Positions 36,246 through 44,929 of a DNA stretch of 64,000 nucleotides are shown piece by piece. Source of the DNA: DATARH01 sp963712835 (GTDB lineage Bacteria > Pseudomonadota > Alphaproteobacteria > ATCC43930 > CGMCC-115725); the NCBI GenBank assembly GCA_963712835.1, contig CAVQJJ010000012.1:1-64000 (forward strand), given 5' to 3'. The position numbers were made by a program, and so were the translations under genes. How positions within the stretch are numbered: position 1 is the stretch's first letter; every line of letters begins with the position of its first letter. The notes beneath the pieces are model-generated. The model made no database searches. It was not told the DNA's origin and was given only the letters and a program-made list of their open reading frames with translations.

Positions 36246-38330
36246 TTGCGCCCTGCCCTTCTCGACAGGCTTTTCGCGCCGGTAACGACGCTCAACGGGA
36301 TCGGTCCCAATCTGGGCCGGCTCATCGAGCGCGCCGCCGGCAGCCTGATCGTCGATCTGCTGTGGCATCTGCCGACCGGTATCGTCGACCGCCGCGACAG
36401 CCCGCCGGTCGGCGAGATCGAGGACGGCGCGATCGTTACCTTGAAGCTCAAGGTCGAGCGTCACGAGCCCGGCATGCGCCGCCGCCCCTACCGGGTGATC
36501 TGTTACGACGGTACTGGCTTCATCACTCTCGTGTATTTCAATGTCAAAGGCGATTACCTGCAGCGCCTGCTGCCGGTCGGCGCCGAGCGCATCGTCAGCG
36601 GAAAGGTCGAGTTCTATGTCGGCATCCCGCAGATGGCGCATCCCGACTACGTCGTCGTCCCCGCCGAGGCCGGGCGTATCAAGCCGATCGAGCCGATCTA
36701 CCCGCTGACTGCCGGGCTGCCGCCCCGCATCTTGCAGCGGGCGATCGAGACCGCGGTCGAGCGCGCGCCGGCGCTCCCCGAATGGGTCGACGGCCCGCTG
36801 CGCCAGCAACGCCAATGGCCGAGCTGGAGTGACGCCATCGCCGCGGTGCACGTTCCGACCGGCAGTGCCGATCTGTCGCCGGCGACAAGGGCGCGCGAGC
36901 GGCTCGCCTACGATGAGATTTTCGCCAGCCAGCTCGCGGTCGCGCTGGTGCGCGCGCGGCGCCAGCGGCGGCGCGGCCGCGCCACCGAGGGGACCGGCGC
37001 GCTGTCGCAGAAAGCCGAGGCCGGCTTCGGCTTCGCGCTGACCCAGTCGCAGCGCCTGGCGATCGCCGAGATCGCTGCCGACATGAAGGCGCCGCAGCAG
37101 ATGATGCGCCTGCTGCAAGGCGATGTCGGCAGCGGCAAGACCGTTGTCGCGCTGCTCGCGATGCTGATCGCGGTCGAGAGCGGCGCGCAGGCGGCGCTGA
37201 TGGCGCCGACCGAGGTGCTCGCCCGCCAGCACCATGCGACCTTGCTGCGCCTCGCGAAACCGGCCGGGATCGAGGTCGCGCTGCTGACCGGCCGCGAAAA
37301 GGGCCGGCCGCGCGACGCGCTCGTCGCGGGGCTCGGGATAGGCACGATCCCCATCGTCGTCGGCACCCATGCGCTGCTAACAGCCGATGTCGCGTTCCGC
37401 GACCTGGCGCTCGCGGTCATCGATGAACAGCACAGGTTCGGGGTCGAGCAACGTCTCGCGCTAGCCGAAAAGGGCGACAATTGCGACACGCTCTTGATGA
37501 GCGCGACGCCGATCCCGCGCACCTTGATGATGACCGCGTATGGCGATCTCGACACCTCGCGTCTTGTCGAGAAGCCGCCCGGCCGGCAGAAGATCGACAC
37601 GCGCGCGATGCCGCTGGAGCGGCTCGACGAGGTGGTCGAGGCCGTGGCGCGGGCGATCCAGCGCCGCGCCAAGGCCTATTGGATCTGCCCGATGGTCGAG
37701 GAGAGCGAGGACACCGATGTCGCCGCCGCCGAGGAGCGCCACCGCATCCTCGCGGCGATGCCGGCCTTTCGCGGCCGCGCCGGCCTGGTCCATGGCCGCA
37801 TGAAATCGGCCGACAAGGACAAGGCGATGGCTGATTTCGCCGGCGACGGCAGCGATCTCCTCGTCGCCACCACGGTTATCGAGGTCGGCATCGACGTACC
37901 GCAGGCGACGATCATGGTCGTCGAGCATGCCGAGCGTTTTGGCCTCGCTCAGCTCCACCAGCTGCGCGGCCGCATCGGCCGCGGCAGCGAGGCCTCGACT
38001 TGCTTGCTGCTCTACCAGGCGCCCCTTGGCCAGGTTGCACGCGAGCGCATCTCGATCTTGCGCGAGACCGAGGACGGGTTTCGCATCGCCGAAGAAGATT
38101 TGCGGTTGCGCGGCGGCGGTGAGGCGCTCGGCACCAGGCAAAGCGGATTGCCCGCGCTGCGCCTCGCCGACCTCGCGGCGCACGAACCGCTGATCGCCAT
38201 CGCGCATGACGATGCAAGGCTCGTGCTCAACAACGACCCCGGCCTCGAGACCGAGCGCGGCCAGGCGCTGCGCACCCTGCTCTACCTCTTCCAACGCGAC
38301 GAGGCGGTGCAGTACCTCCGCGCAGGATGA
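36246..38330 (+). CDS. recG: ATP-dependent DNA helicase RecG
   Basis: The 694-residue protein begins with TTG at 36246, read as (M)RPALLDRLFAPVTTLNGIGP. An in-frame stop lies 18 bases upstream, so no ATG start is possible. It has the N-terminal wedge/OB domain, Walker A LQGDVGSGKTVVALLAM, AVIDEQHRFGVEQRLALAEK, SATPIPRTLMMTAYG, VHGRMKSADKDKAM, VIEVGIDVPQATIMVVEHAE and QLRGRIGRG. RecG remodels stalled forks and branched DNA. The weak start codon and missing Shine-Dalgarno sequence suggest low translation. It is divergent from sdhE across a long inverted repeat. Confidence 0.95.
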   Translation: MRPALLDRLFAPVTTLNGIGPNLGRLIERAAGSLIVDLLWHLPTGIVDRRDSPPVGEIEDGAIVTLKLKVERHEPGMRRRPYRVICYDGTGFITLVYFNVKGDYLQRLLPVGAERIVSGKVEFYVGIPQMAHPDYVVVPAEAGRIKPIEPIYPLTAGLPPRILQRAIETAVERAPALPEWVDGPLRQQRQWPSWSDAIAAVHVPTGSADLSPATRARERLAYDEIFASQLAVALVRARRQRRRGRATEGTGALSQKAEAGFGFALTQSQRLAIAEIAADMKAPQQMMRLLQGDVGSGKTVVALLAMLIAVESGAQAALMAPTEVLARQHHATLLRLAKPAGIEVALLTGREKGRPRDALVAGLGIGTIPIVVGTHALLTADVAFRDLALAVIDEQHRFGVEQRLALAEKGDNCDTLLMSATPIPRTLMMTAYGDLDTSRLVEKPPGRQKIDTRAMPLERLDEVVEAVARAIQRRAKAYWICPMVEESEDTDVAAAEERHRILAAMPAFRGRAGLVHGRMKSADKDKAMADFAGDGSDLLVATTVIEVGIDVPQATIMVVEHAERFGLAQLHQLRGRIGRGSEASTCLLLYQAPLGQVARERISILRETEDGFRIAEEDLRLRGGGEALGTRQSGLPALRLADLAAHEPLIAIAHDDARLVLNNDPGLETERGQALRTLLYLFQRDEAVQYLRAG

Positions 38331-38364
38331 CGTCTACCAACCGCCTCGCTAGAATAAGCCCACG

Positions 38365-38682
38365 ATGTCCGCGACTGCCGTCCTCAATCTCTCAAAAGCC
38401 GGATTCACCGACGAACAGGTGACGGCCCTCGCCGAGTATTTTGACCCGCAGATGGCGACGAAGGCAGACATCGCCGAGCTCAAACGGGACATCGAGCAAA
38501 TCCGCGCCGATTTGGGACGGGATATCGCAGCCGTACGAGGAGATGTTGATCTCAAGATCAGCGGAGTGGCCGTCACGATCGCCGAGGTAAAGGCCGAGAC
38601 CATCAAATGGGTGGCGGGCCTACTCATTGCACAGGGCGCTGCGGTCGTCGCGCTGATCCGCTTCCTGCCGGAAATGCATTAA
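38365..38682 (+). CDS. Coiled-coil membrane-anchored protein (DUF1640/CCDC90-like)
   Basis: The 105-residue product begins MSATAVLNLSKAGFTDEQVT. A helical, heptad-rich part (MATKADIAELKRDIEQIRAD to VDLKISGVAVTIAEVKAE) is followed by a C-terminal hydrophobic segment (WVAGLLIAQGAAVVALIRFL) ending in PEMH. This is the layout of CCDC90/DUF1640-type proteins: a parallel coiled coil anchored by one C-terminal membrane helix. The function is unknown. It is 34 bp after recG in the same direction and 14 bp before the hydrolase gene, so the three may share a transcript. Confidence 0.75.
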   Translation: MSATAVLNLSKAGFTDEQVTALAEYFDPQMATKADIAELKRDIEQIRADLGRDIAAVRGDVDLKISGVAVTIAEVKAETIKWVAGLLIAQGAAVVALIRFLPEMH

Positions 38683-38696
38683 AGGACGGCTGGCTG

Positions 38697-39515
38697 ATGC
38701 CCCTCATTCCCCTCCCCGAAGGCGTCTCGGTTCACTGCATCGTCGACGATTACCTCTGGCCTTGGGAGCGCTCGACGCCGGTGCTGATGATGCACGGCTT
38801 CGCGCGCAACGCGCTGTTCTGGAACCGCTGGGTGCCAGCAATCGCCGAGACGCGGCGGGTCTATCGCCCCGATCTCCTCGGTTGCGGCCTCTCCGACCGG
38901 CCGCCCGCGGGCTACCGCTACACGCCGGAGACGATCGGCGCGCAGATCATGGCCGTGCTCGACGGACTGGAGCTTGCGAAGGTGCATTGGGTCGGCGAAA
39001 GCTCGGGCGGGATCATCGGCCTGTTGCTCGCCGCCGCGCATCCCGGCCGCATCGCCAGCCTCACCCTGTGCAACACGCCGACCCGCATCCCCGACCATAT
39101 CAAGCAGACCTACGCGCTCGACAAGGCCACCGCCTCGGACGCGATGCGCGCCTATGGCGTCGGCGAATGGTGCCGGCGGACGCTCGGCTATCGGCTCGAT
39201 ATGGAACACGCGAGCAAGGAACTCTGCGACTGGGTCGTCGCCGAGATGGATCGCACCCCACGCGAGGCCGCCGCGGCGATGCACGATTGCTTCGAGCATG
39301 TCGACACGGTGCCGCTTTTGCCGCGCATCCAGGCGCCGGTGCTATTGCTCAGCGGCGACAAGAGCCCGATCGCCTCGGCGCAGCAGCAGACCTTCGCGGA
39401 GAAACTACCGAACGGCCGAGTCGAGGCGGTGGCCGGGGTCGGCCACGGCGTCAACCTGCTACAACCCGAACGCTGCGCCCGCCTCGCGGCGGAGTTCTGG
39501 CGGAGCCTCGATTAG
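38697..39515 (+). CDS. Alpha/beta-fold hydrolase
   Basis: The ATG at 38697 (MPLIPLPEGVSVHCIVDDYL) is preceded by AAAGGAC. The 272-residue protein has the alpha/beta hydrolase sequence: LMMHGFARNALFWNRW (oxyanion hole HG), VHWVGESSGGIIGLLLA (nucleophile elbow G-x-S-x-G with Ser), VLLLSGDKSPIA with the acid, and VGHGVNLLQPE with the catalytic His. It resembles small ester and C-C bond hydrolases of aromatic pathways, but the substrate cannot be fixed. Its stop overlaps the end of the convergent TPR gene by four bases. Confidence 0.88.
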   Translation: MPLIPLPEGVSVHCIVDDYLWPWERSTPVLMMHGFARNALFWNRWVPAIAETRRVYRPDLLGCGLSDRPPAGYRYTPETIGAQIMAVLDGLELAKVHWVGESSGGIIGLLLAAAHPGRIASLTLCNTPTRIPDHIKQTYALDKATASDAMRAYGVGEWCRRTLGYRLDMEHASKELCDWVVAEMDRTPREAAAAMHDCFEHVDTVPLLPRIQAPVLLLSGDKSPIASAQQQTFAEKLPNGRVEAVAGVGHGVNLLQPERCARLAAEFWRSLD

Positions 39516-40288
39516 CGCGCCTTCATGCCGGCGCTGAGCAGCGCGTCGTGAAAGCGTCGCCGGCCGTTGACCATGAACGCGTTGTTGTTCGGGTTGGCTT
39601 TCTCTTCCTCGACGACGCGGGTGAGCGTCCAGCCGGGGAAGCGCTTATCGAACGCCTGGAGCGCCCGCTTCGCCGCCCCCGTCTTGCTCGACTTGGCATA
39701 GGCGGCGATGAGATAGGCGCGGTTGTACCAAAGCTTGGGCCACGACTTGACCGATTTCTGCAGCCAGTCGATGGCCTCGGCGTCCTCGCCCATGACGAAT
39801 TTCGTGCGCCCGATGATCCACTGGAACATGCCGAGCGAGGGGCTCTTCGGCGTCATGGCGATCGCCCTCTGAACCTCGGCAATTCCCTCTTGCGGCCGCC
39901 CGAGATAGATCAGCTCGTTGCCGCGCTGCGCGATGGCGCGGGCAAATCGCGGGCTGTGCTTGACCGTTTCGGTGAACTCGGCCAGCGCCTGGTCGTGCTC
40001 GCCCCGCGTGCGGTGCAGAAAGCCCTTGGCGTAATGGCCGAGATGATGATTGGGATTGATCGCCAGCACGTGTTGCACCGCCGCATCGGCCTTGGCGATC
40101 TCCGCGTCGCCGGCGTCGTTCCAGCGGTTGAGGTAGTCGCACAGCGTGGAGGTCGCAAGCAGCGCCGACGAGTTGGCGGCCTGGTGTTCAAGATGCCCGC
40201 GCATCTGCTTTGTGCCGCGCGGGTCGAGCCGCCCGTCATAAATCGCCCTGGCGCGAGCGATGGAATTGCGCCGCCCCTGCATCGGCAA
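39512..40288 (-). CDS. TPR-repeat protein, paralogue of the cyclase C-terminal region
   Basis: The 258-residue protein consists of TPR helices: ADAAVQHVLAINPNHHLGHYAK, HDQALAEFTETVKHSPRFAR, PQEGIAEVQRAIAMTPKSPS and AIDWLQKSVKSWPKLWYNRA. It matches the C-terminal TPR half of the cyclase encoded just upstream (there PNLWYNRAYLASAYALLGKR, here PKLWYNRAYLIAAYAKSSKT), and ends in the same way. It looks like a duplicate that has lost, or never had, the catalytic half. It lies 68 bp after the cyclase gene on the same strand. It would act as a protein-binding scaffold; the partner is unknown. Confidence 0.75.
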   Translation of the reverse strand: MPMQGRRNSIARARAIYDGRLDPRGTKQMRGHLEHQAANSSALLATSTLCDYLNRWNDAGDAEIAKADAAVQHVLAINPNHHLGHYAKGFLHRTRGEHDQALAEFTETVKHSPRFARAIAQRGNELIYLGRPQEGIAEVQRAIAMTPKSPSLGMFQWIIGRTKFVMGEDAEAIDWLQKSVKSWPKLWYNRAYLIAAYAKSSKTGAAKRALQAFDKRFPGWTLTRVVEEEKANPNNNAFMVNGRRRFHDALLSAGMKAR

Positions 40289-40356
40289 AATCCCCCTTCA
40301 ATCCCTCATCTTTTACGCGAGCGTCCGATCCGGTGCAAATATCGCGTGTCCGGCGC

Positions 40357-42261
40357 TCATTCTTCCGCCATGCCGGCCGCCAGCAGCCCCTCATGGAATT
40401 TGTCGCGCATCGCGACCATGATCGGGTCGCCGCTCGGCGTCGCCTCGTTCTCATGCGCCATGACGACGGCCAGCGTGAAGACCGGGTTGGAGAACCGGCG
40501 GTTGAGATCGGTGAGCGCTCGGGCCGCGTCGTCGCGCTTGCCTAAGAGCGCATAGGCGCTCGCCAGATAGGCGCGATTGTACCAGAGGTTGGGCCGCGCC
40601 TGGACGGATTTGAGCAGCCACGCCACCGCGTCGTCATATTGCTCGCCGCAAAAAAGGCTACGGCCGAGAATCCAATAGAAAATGCCGATCGACGGGTCGT
40701 GCGGGCTGAGGCGCAATGCCTGCTCGATATAGGCCGGCGTCTCCGTCGCGCGGCCGACCCACGTCAACTCGGCGCCCTTGTTGGCGTAGGCGAAAGCGAA
40801 ATTGGGGTCGAGCTCGATGGCGCGGGTGAACGATTCGATCGCCGACTGATGCTCCTCGCGCGCTCGATGGATGAGGCCATTGGCGACATGCGCCAGCGCG
40901 TTGCTCGGGTCGAGCGACAGCGCCGTGCGCGCCGCGTTCTCAGCGTCGGCGATCTGCTCGCGGCCGGTGCCGTTCCAGCGGTTCAGATGATCCGAGATCG
41001 TCACCTCGGCGAGCCGCGCCCAGGCTTCCGCCGCACTCGGGTCGAGGCTCAGCGAGCGTTGCAACAGCTGCCGCGCCGCCAGCGTGTTTTCCGGCGAGAT
41101 CGAGCCGAAGAACAGGCTCGTCGCGCGAAGCCGTAGGTCGAGCGCGTCGGGCTGGGTCGATTTCTCGACACGTCGTCCTTCGGCGCGCATCAGCTGGTGG
41201 TTGAGCGAGGCGGCGATCCGCCCCGTGATCGCGTTTTCGAGCCCCGGAAGGTCAGCGAACTCATTCTCGAAGCGGTCGCCCCACAGCTGCTCGCCGGTCG
41301 CGGCCTCAACCAGCTGAACATTGGTTCTGACCAATTCGCGGATGCGGGCGATAGCGCCGATGACCAGGTATCGCACACGCAACTCGCGGGCGAGCCGCCT
41401 GGTGTCGATCTGGCTTCCCTTATAGGTCAGCGCCGAGGCAGCCGAGATCACGGTGATGTCGTGTATGCGCGACAGGTCGATGGTCAGGTCGGCGGTCACT
41501 GCGTCGGTGAAATATTCCTGTTCGGGATCACCGGTGGCGTTGCGGAACGGCAGGACGAGGATCGATGTCGGCCCGGTCCATGTGGCAGCAGCGGGGGAAG
41601 CGCCGACGGCGGACGGCACGGCATGTGCCGGCACCGACCCGCGGCCGCGCCCGCGGGTCATCGAGCGGAACACCGCGCCCAGCGTCTGCCGGAAACCCTC
41701 GTGCGCTGCCGGCGAAGCCAAACCTCGCAGTGCGTCGCGGCGCATCTGGTAGACGCGCACGGGCCGCCGGATGTTCTTCAGGACGCGCTCGCCGGCATCC
41801 TCGAATCTGGTCTCGATCTTGCCGCTTACGTCCTCGTGGACGCGACCCGAGATGCACACCCCACCGGGCTCGGCCAGCGCCTCGAGCCGGGCCGCGATGT
41901 TGACGCCGTCGCCGTAGATGTCGTCGCCGTCGATGATGATATCGCCGACATTGACGCCGATGCGGAAATCGATCCGCCGGTCGGACGGAATTTCGGCGTT
42001 GCGGACGTCCATTTCCTGCTGCAGCTCGACGGCGCAGCGCACCGCGTCGACGACACTCTGGAACTCGACCAGAAGGCCGTCGCCCGTGGTCTTGACGATG
42101 CGGCCGCGATGCTCGGCGATCGTCGGGTCGCCCAATTCCCGCCGGATCGCCTTCAGGCGGGCGAGCGTGCCCTCCTCGTCGGCGTGCATGAGCCGGGAAT
42201 AGCCGGCGATGTCCGCCGCCATGATCGCCGTCAGTTTTCGCTCGATCCGCTCTCCCCGCAT
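40357..42261 (-). CDS. Class III adenylate/guanylate cyclase with TPR repeats
   Basis: From MRGERIERKLTAIMAADIAG (ATG 42261) the product has 634 residues. The cyclase domain (about 1-170) is complete: DIAGYSRLM and KTTGDGLLVEF with both metal Asp residues, and GDGVNIAARLEALAEPGGVC. A central segment (ILVLPFRNATGDPEQEYFTD) of the type shared by many soluble cyclases follows, then TPR repeats to the end (ALSLDPSNALAHVANGL, AIELDPNFAFAYANKGA). It makes cAMP or cGMP in the cytoplasm, regulated through the TPR part. It is a paralogue of the broken gene at the left edge and a possible source of ligand for the cNMP-binding phosphatase at 30529. The frame to 42363 is rejected because conservation begins at 42261. 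Confidence 0.88.
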   Translation of the reverse strand: MRGERIERKLTAIMAADIAGYSRLMHADEEGTLARLKAIRRELGDPTIAEHRGRIVKTTGDGLLVEFQSVVDAVRCAVELQQEMDVRNAEIPSDRRIDFRIGVNVGDIIIDGDDIYGDGVNIAARLEALAEPGGVCISGRVHEDVSGKIETRFEDAGERVLKNIRRPVRVYQMRRDALRGLASPAAHEGFRQTLGAVFRSMTRGRGRGSVPAHAVPSAVGASPAAATWTGPTSILVLPFRNATGDPEQEYFTDAVTADLTIDLSRIHDITVISAASALTYKGSQIDTRRLARELRVRYLVIGAIARIRELVRTNVQLVEAATGEQLWGDRFENEFADLPGLENAITGRIAASLNHQLMRAEGRRVEKSTQPDALDLRLRATSLFFGSISPENTLAARQLLQRSLSLDPSAAEAWARLAEVTISDHLNRWNGTGREQIADAENAARTALSLDPSNALAHVANGLIHRAREEHQSAIESFTRAIELDPNFAFAYANKGAELTWVGRATETPAYIEQALRLSPHDPSIGIFYWILGRSLFCGEQYDDAVAWLLKSVQARPNLWYNRAYLASAYALLGKRDDAARALTDLNRRFSNPVFTLAVVMAHENEATPSGDPIMVAMRDKFHEGLLAAGMAEE

Positions 42262-42416
42262 CTGCCTGCCGGTTTGCCAGGGGAATGGGCTGCCGCCACT
42301 ATGCCGCAATCGTCCGCCCGCGACGACGGGTTTCGCCGCGCATCGCTCTACCGTCGTGGACACGCGGCCCAGCCGTTACTCCCCGGCGGGCGCCTCGCGC
42401 GCCTACGTCACGCCGC

Positions 42417-42650
42417 TCAGCGCGAAAATATGATCGCGGCAACGACCGTGACCGCGGCGACGTAATAGCGCCCGCCGGAAAAGCTGCCGTTGGTGGTCTT
42501 CAGCAGCCGATCACGATCGGCCCGAAAATCCCGCCGAAATTGGCAAAGCAGCTAACGAGAGCGATGGCTCCCGCCATGGCCGCGCCCTTGGAAAATCGAA
42601 CGCCGAACCCCTTGAGGCCGTCATCGTAGTACATACGCTGCCCGTTGGCG
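42417..42650 (-). pseudogene. C-terminal remnant of an MFS transporter
   Basis: Minus-strand reading gives YYDDGLKGFGVRFSKGAAMA and GAIALVSCFANFGGIFGPIV in one frame. After a one-base shift near 42505 it reads LLKTTNGSFSGGRYYVAAVT and VVAAIIFSR with a stop at 42417. Together these resemble the last two membrane helices of anion:cation-symporter type MFS proteins, including the typical GLLKxxTGSFxGG loop. The N-terminal ten helices are absent. I infer a decayed transporter gene; the evidence is short. Confidence 0.5.
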
Positions 42651-42759
42651 GAGCAGGCAAACTCTTGACGGAGAGGTCTGTGAGTTTCATTTAGGCTCGC
42701 GCAAGCGCCGAGGCGTTTCCGAAAGCCGCATTCCCGCCCCCAAGCAGCGAGATCTATCC

Positions 42760-43185
42760 ATGAGTGACTGGAGCGCGGTGACCCGGCCGATCCCCGTTCC
42801 CAACGAGTGGACGAAGCCGTTCTGGGACGCGGCGAAACGCGGGACGGTCGAACTGCAGCGCTGCCAGAGCTGCGGGCATTTCCAGCACCCGCCCTTCGCG
42901 ACCTGCACGCAATGCGTCTCCACCGACCTCAAATTCGAGCCGGTGCGTGGTCAAGGCACGATTTACGCCTACACGATCATGTACCACACCGGCGACAAAC
43001 GCTTCGCGTCGGCGGTGCCTTACGCGAGCATCATCGTCGAACTCGACGACGCACCGGGCGCGCTGATGGCGGGCAATTTGCTCGACGCGGAATACACCGA
43101 AGCGAAGGTCGGCAGGCGCGTCGAAGTGGCGTTCGAGAAGCTCAACGACGACATCACCCTGCCGCAGTTCCGGCTGGCGAGATAG
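42760..43185 (+). CDS. Zn-ribbon/OB-fold acyl-CoA-binding protein (DUF35 family)
   Basis: The 141-residue protein has a rubredoxin-like zinc ribbon with CQSCGHFQHPP and CTQCVSTDLKF (four Cys), preceded by PFWDAAKRGTVELQRC. The OB-fold follows: GQGTIYAYTIMYHTGDKRFA, then YASIIVELDDAPGALMAGNL. DUF35 proteins are partners of thiolase-like enzymes and bind acyl-CoA. The thiolase-like gene follows after 10 bp, so the pair is almost surely a complex, as in the Ltp2-type retro-aldolases of steroid side-chain degradation. The exact substrate is inferred only from this analogy. Confidence 0.88.
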   Translation: MSDWSAVTRPIPVPNEWTKPFWDAAKRGTVELQRCQSCGHFQHPPFATCTQCVSTDLKFEPVRGQGTIYAYTIMYHTGDKRFASAVPYASIIVELDDAPGALMAGNLLDAEYTEAKVGRRVEVAFEKLNDDITLPQFRLAR

Positions 43186-43195
43186 GGAGCGGGCG

Positions 43196-44380
43196 ATGTG
43201 GGAGAACCGCTGCAAGATCGCCGTCAGCGGCGTCGGCTATTCGAAGGTCACGCGCTCGGCCGAAATCCCGCTCGCCGCGCATGCGCTAACCGCGGTCGAG
43301 GCGGCGGTCGCCGATTCCGGCCTCCAGATGTCCGACATCGACGGCCTCGCGACCTATCCCGAGCTGCCGGCCACCGGCCACGCCGAGGTCGACGGCATAT
43401 CGATCGTCTCGGTCAATTGCATGATGGCGATGCTCAAGCTGCCGAACCTCACCTGGCACATCCAGGTCGGCTCGGTGAATATCGGCGGCGCGGTGCAGCA
43501 GGCGGTCAACGCGCTCCTCGCTGGCGTGTGCAAATACGCCGTCGTCTGGCGAGCCATGCACAACCCGCGCGGAACCTACCAGAACCTGCCGGCGGGCAAT
43601 GCCGCCGGCGCGGCACAGTTCACCGCGCCTTACGGCTTTGGCGGGCCGGGCCAGGGGATGGCGGTCGCCTATACGCGCTGGCTCGAAAAGAACAATCAGA
43701 CCCGGGACAAGATGGCGACTCTCGCCGTCACCCAGCGCAGGCACACCCAGCACAATCCGCACGCCTATTTCTACGGCACGCCGCTCAGCCGCGAGGATTA
43801 TTTCGCGTCGCGCATGGTGGCCTACCCGTTTTGCCTGTTCGATTGCGACATCCCGGTGCAGGGTGCGGTGGCGATCGTGCTGACCACCGCGGAGCGGGCC
43901 CGCGACCTCAAGCCCCCGCCCGCCTATCTCGCCGGCTATGGCGAACGGCTGCATTTCGAGGTCGCCGGGCGTATCGGCAGCCTCAGCGATTATATGCTGG
44001 GCGGCAGCAGCTCGGCGAAGCTGACCTGGGAGCGCTCGGGCTTCAGCCCCAAGGATGTCGATGTCGCGCAGATTTACGACGGCTTCTCAGCTTCGGTAAT
44101 CTACGGCCTTGAATCCTACGGCTTCTGCAAAGAAGGCGAGGCGCTCGATTTCATCCAGGACGGGCGCATCGAACTCGACGGCGACCTGCCGCTCAACACC
44201 TTTGGCGGCAGCCTCGGCACCGGCCGCATCCACGGGCTATGGCACATCATCGAGGGCGCTTTGCAAGCCTCGGGGCGCGCCGGCTCGCGCCAGGTGAAGG
44301 ACGTCAATGTCAGCTTTGTCGGCGCCAGCGCGCCGATCGTCACCGGTACGACTTTTATCTTCGTGAGAGAGCCGTATTAG
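43196..44380 (+). CDS. Thiolase-like protein (Ltp2/SCP-x-like, without the usual catalytic Cys)
   Basis: The 394-residue product follows the thiolase fold (MWENRCKIAVSGVGYSKVTR to the C-terminal ITG-like TGTTFIFVREPY). At the place of the nucleophilic Cys of thiolases it has VGSVNIGGAVQQAV, without Cys, and the late CxG motif is also absent (VGASAPIVTGT). A conserved NTFGGSLGTGRIHGLWHIIE segment retains the His. Such Cys-less members with a DUF35 partner act as retro-aldolases or lipid-transfer-like proteins on CoA esters. It follows the DUF35 gene by 10 bp, with GGGAGC before the ATG. A stable hairpin follows at 44391-44422. Confidence 0.88.
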   Translation: MWENRCKIAVSGVGYSKVTRSAEIPLAAHALTAVEAAVADSGLQMSDIDGLATYPELPATGHAEVDGISIVSVNCMMAMLKLPNLTWHIQVGSVNIGGAVQQAVNALLAGVCKYAVVWRAMHNPRGTYQNLPAGNAAGAAQFTAPYGFGGPGQGMAVAYTRWLEKNNQTRDKMATLAVTQRRHTQHNPHAYFYGTPLSREDYFASRMVAYPFCLFDCDIPVQGAVAIVLTTAERARDLKPPPAYLAGYGERLHFEVAGRIGSLSDYMLGGSSSAKLTWERSGFSPKDVDVAQIYDGFSASVIYGLESYGFCKEGEALDFIQDGRIELDGDLPLNTFGGSLGTGRIHGLWHIIEGALQASGRAGSRQVKDVNVSFVGASAPIVTGTTFIFVREPY

Positions 44381-44390
44381 CGCGATGGCC

Positions 44391-44422
44391 GCGATACGCG
44401 GGCCGTTGGGCCTGCGTATCGC
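44391..44422. terminator. Hairpin between convergent genes
   Basis: Arms of 14 bases, GCGATACGCGGGCC (44391-44404) and GGCCTGCGTATCGC (44409-44422), pair with one G-U and a GTTG loop. It lies between the convergent stops of the thiolase-like gene (44380) and the Gly-rich protein gene (44444), so it probably ends both transcripts. No U tract follows. Confidence 0.6.
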
Positions 44423-44443
44423 TTCGAAAACTCAGTCAGTCGC

Positions 44444-44821
44444 CTAACGGTTCGGGTAGCAGTAGCCGTTGGAGGCCAAGTAATAGCCCATCGCGCAATG
44501 GCCGCCCGTCAGGGGCGCGGTCGCGCCATTAACGACGCCCGTAGCCGTATTGGCCGCACCGGTGACGGCGCCGGTCGCGGTGCCAACCGCTCCGCCGACA
44601 ATCGCGCCGACAGGGCCGCCGGTGGCATACCCGCTCGCCGCGCCCGACGCCTCACCATTGACGGCGCCCGACGCCGGGTTCGAATACCCGCCCGGCGCCG
44701 CAGTGGCTGCGCGGCAAGCCCCGCCGTAGAAGGCATAGCCCGGCGGGCAAGATTGCGCCATAGCGATACCGGAGACACCCGCCGCCAGAACCGCGGCGAT
44801 CGCAAAGGTCTTGAAATTCAT
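44444..44821 (-). CDS. Small exported glycine-rich protein with Cys-containing ends
   Basis: The ATG at 44821 has a GGGAGGGG site. The 125-residue product begins with a clear signal peptide (MNFKTFAIAAVLAAGVSGIA, cleavage after AMA). The mature part has a Cys pair near the start (SCPPGYAFYGGACRA), a long Gly/Ala/Thr/Val stretch with glycine-zipper-like repeats (GGPVGAIVGGAVGTATGAVT), and a second Cys pair at the end (HCAMGYYLASNGYCYPNR). This suggests an envelope protein with a disulfide at each end and a membrane-associating centre. I know no function. It sits between the thiolase-like gene and a fragment resembling the tail of another thiolase. Confidence 0.7.
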   Translation of the reverse strand: MNFKTFAIAAVLAAGVSGIAMAQSCPPGYAFYGGACRAATAAPGGYSNPASGAVNGEASGAASGYATGGPVGAIVGGAVGTATGAVTGAANTATGVVNGATAPLTGGHCAMGYYLASNGYCYPNR

Positions 44822-44929
44822 TGGCCCCTCCCAAGGCACACAGCATGGCCAAACGCCACTATGCCTGCGAACGGTACGCGACAATGCCGCGTTCCCAGGG
44901 TGGTTGACGAAAGCATGGGGTCGTCGCGC

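Noticed and set aside
38762..40555. Plus-strand open frame of 597 codons
   Set aside because: It overlaps the alpha/beta hydrolase in another frame and runs antisense over the TPR gene; no domain is visible.
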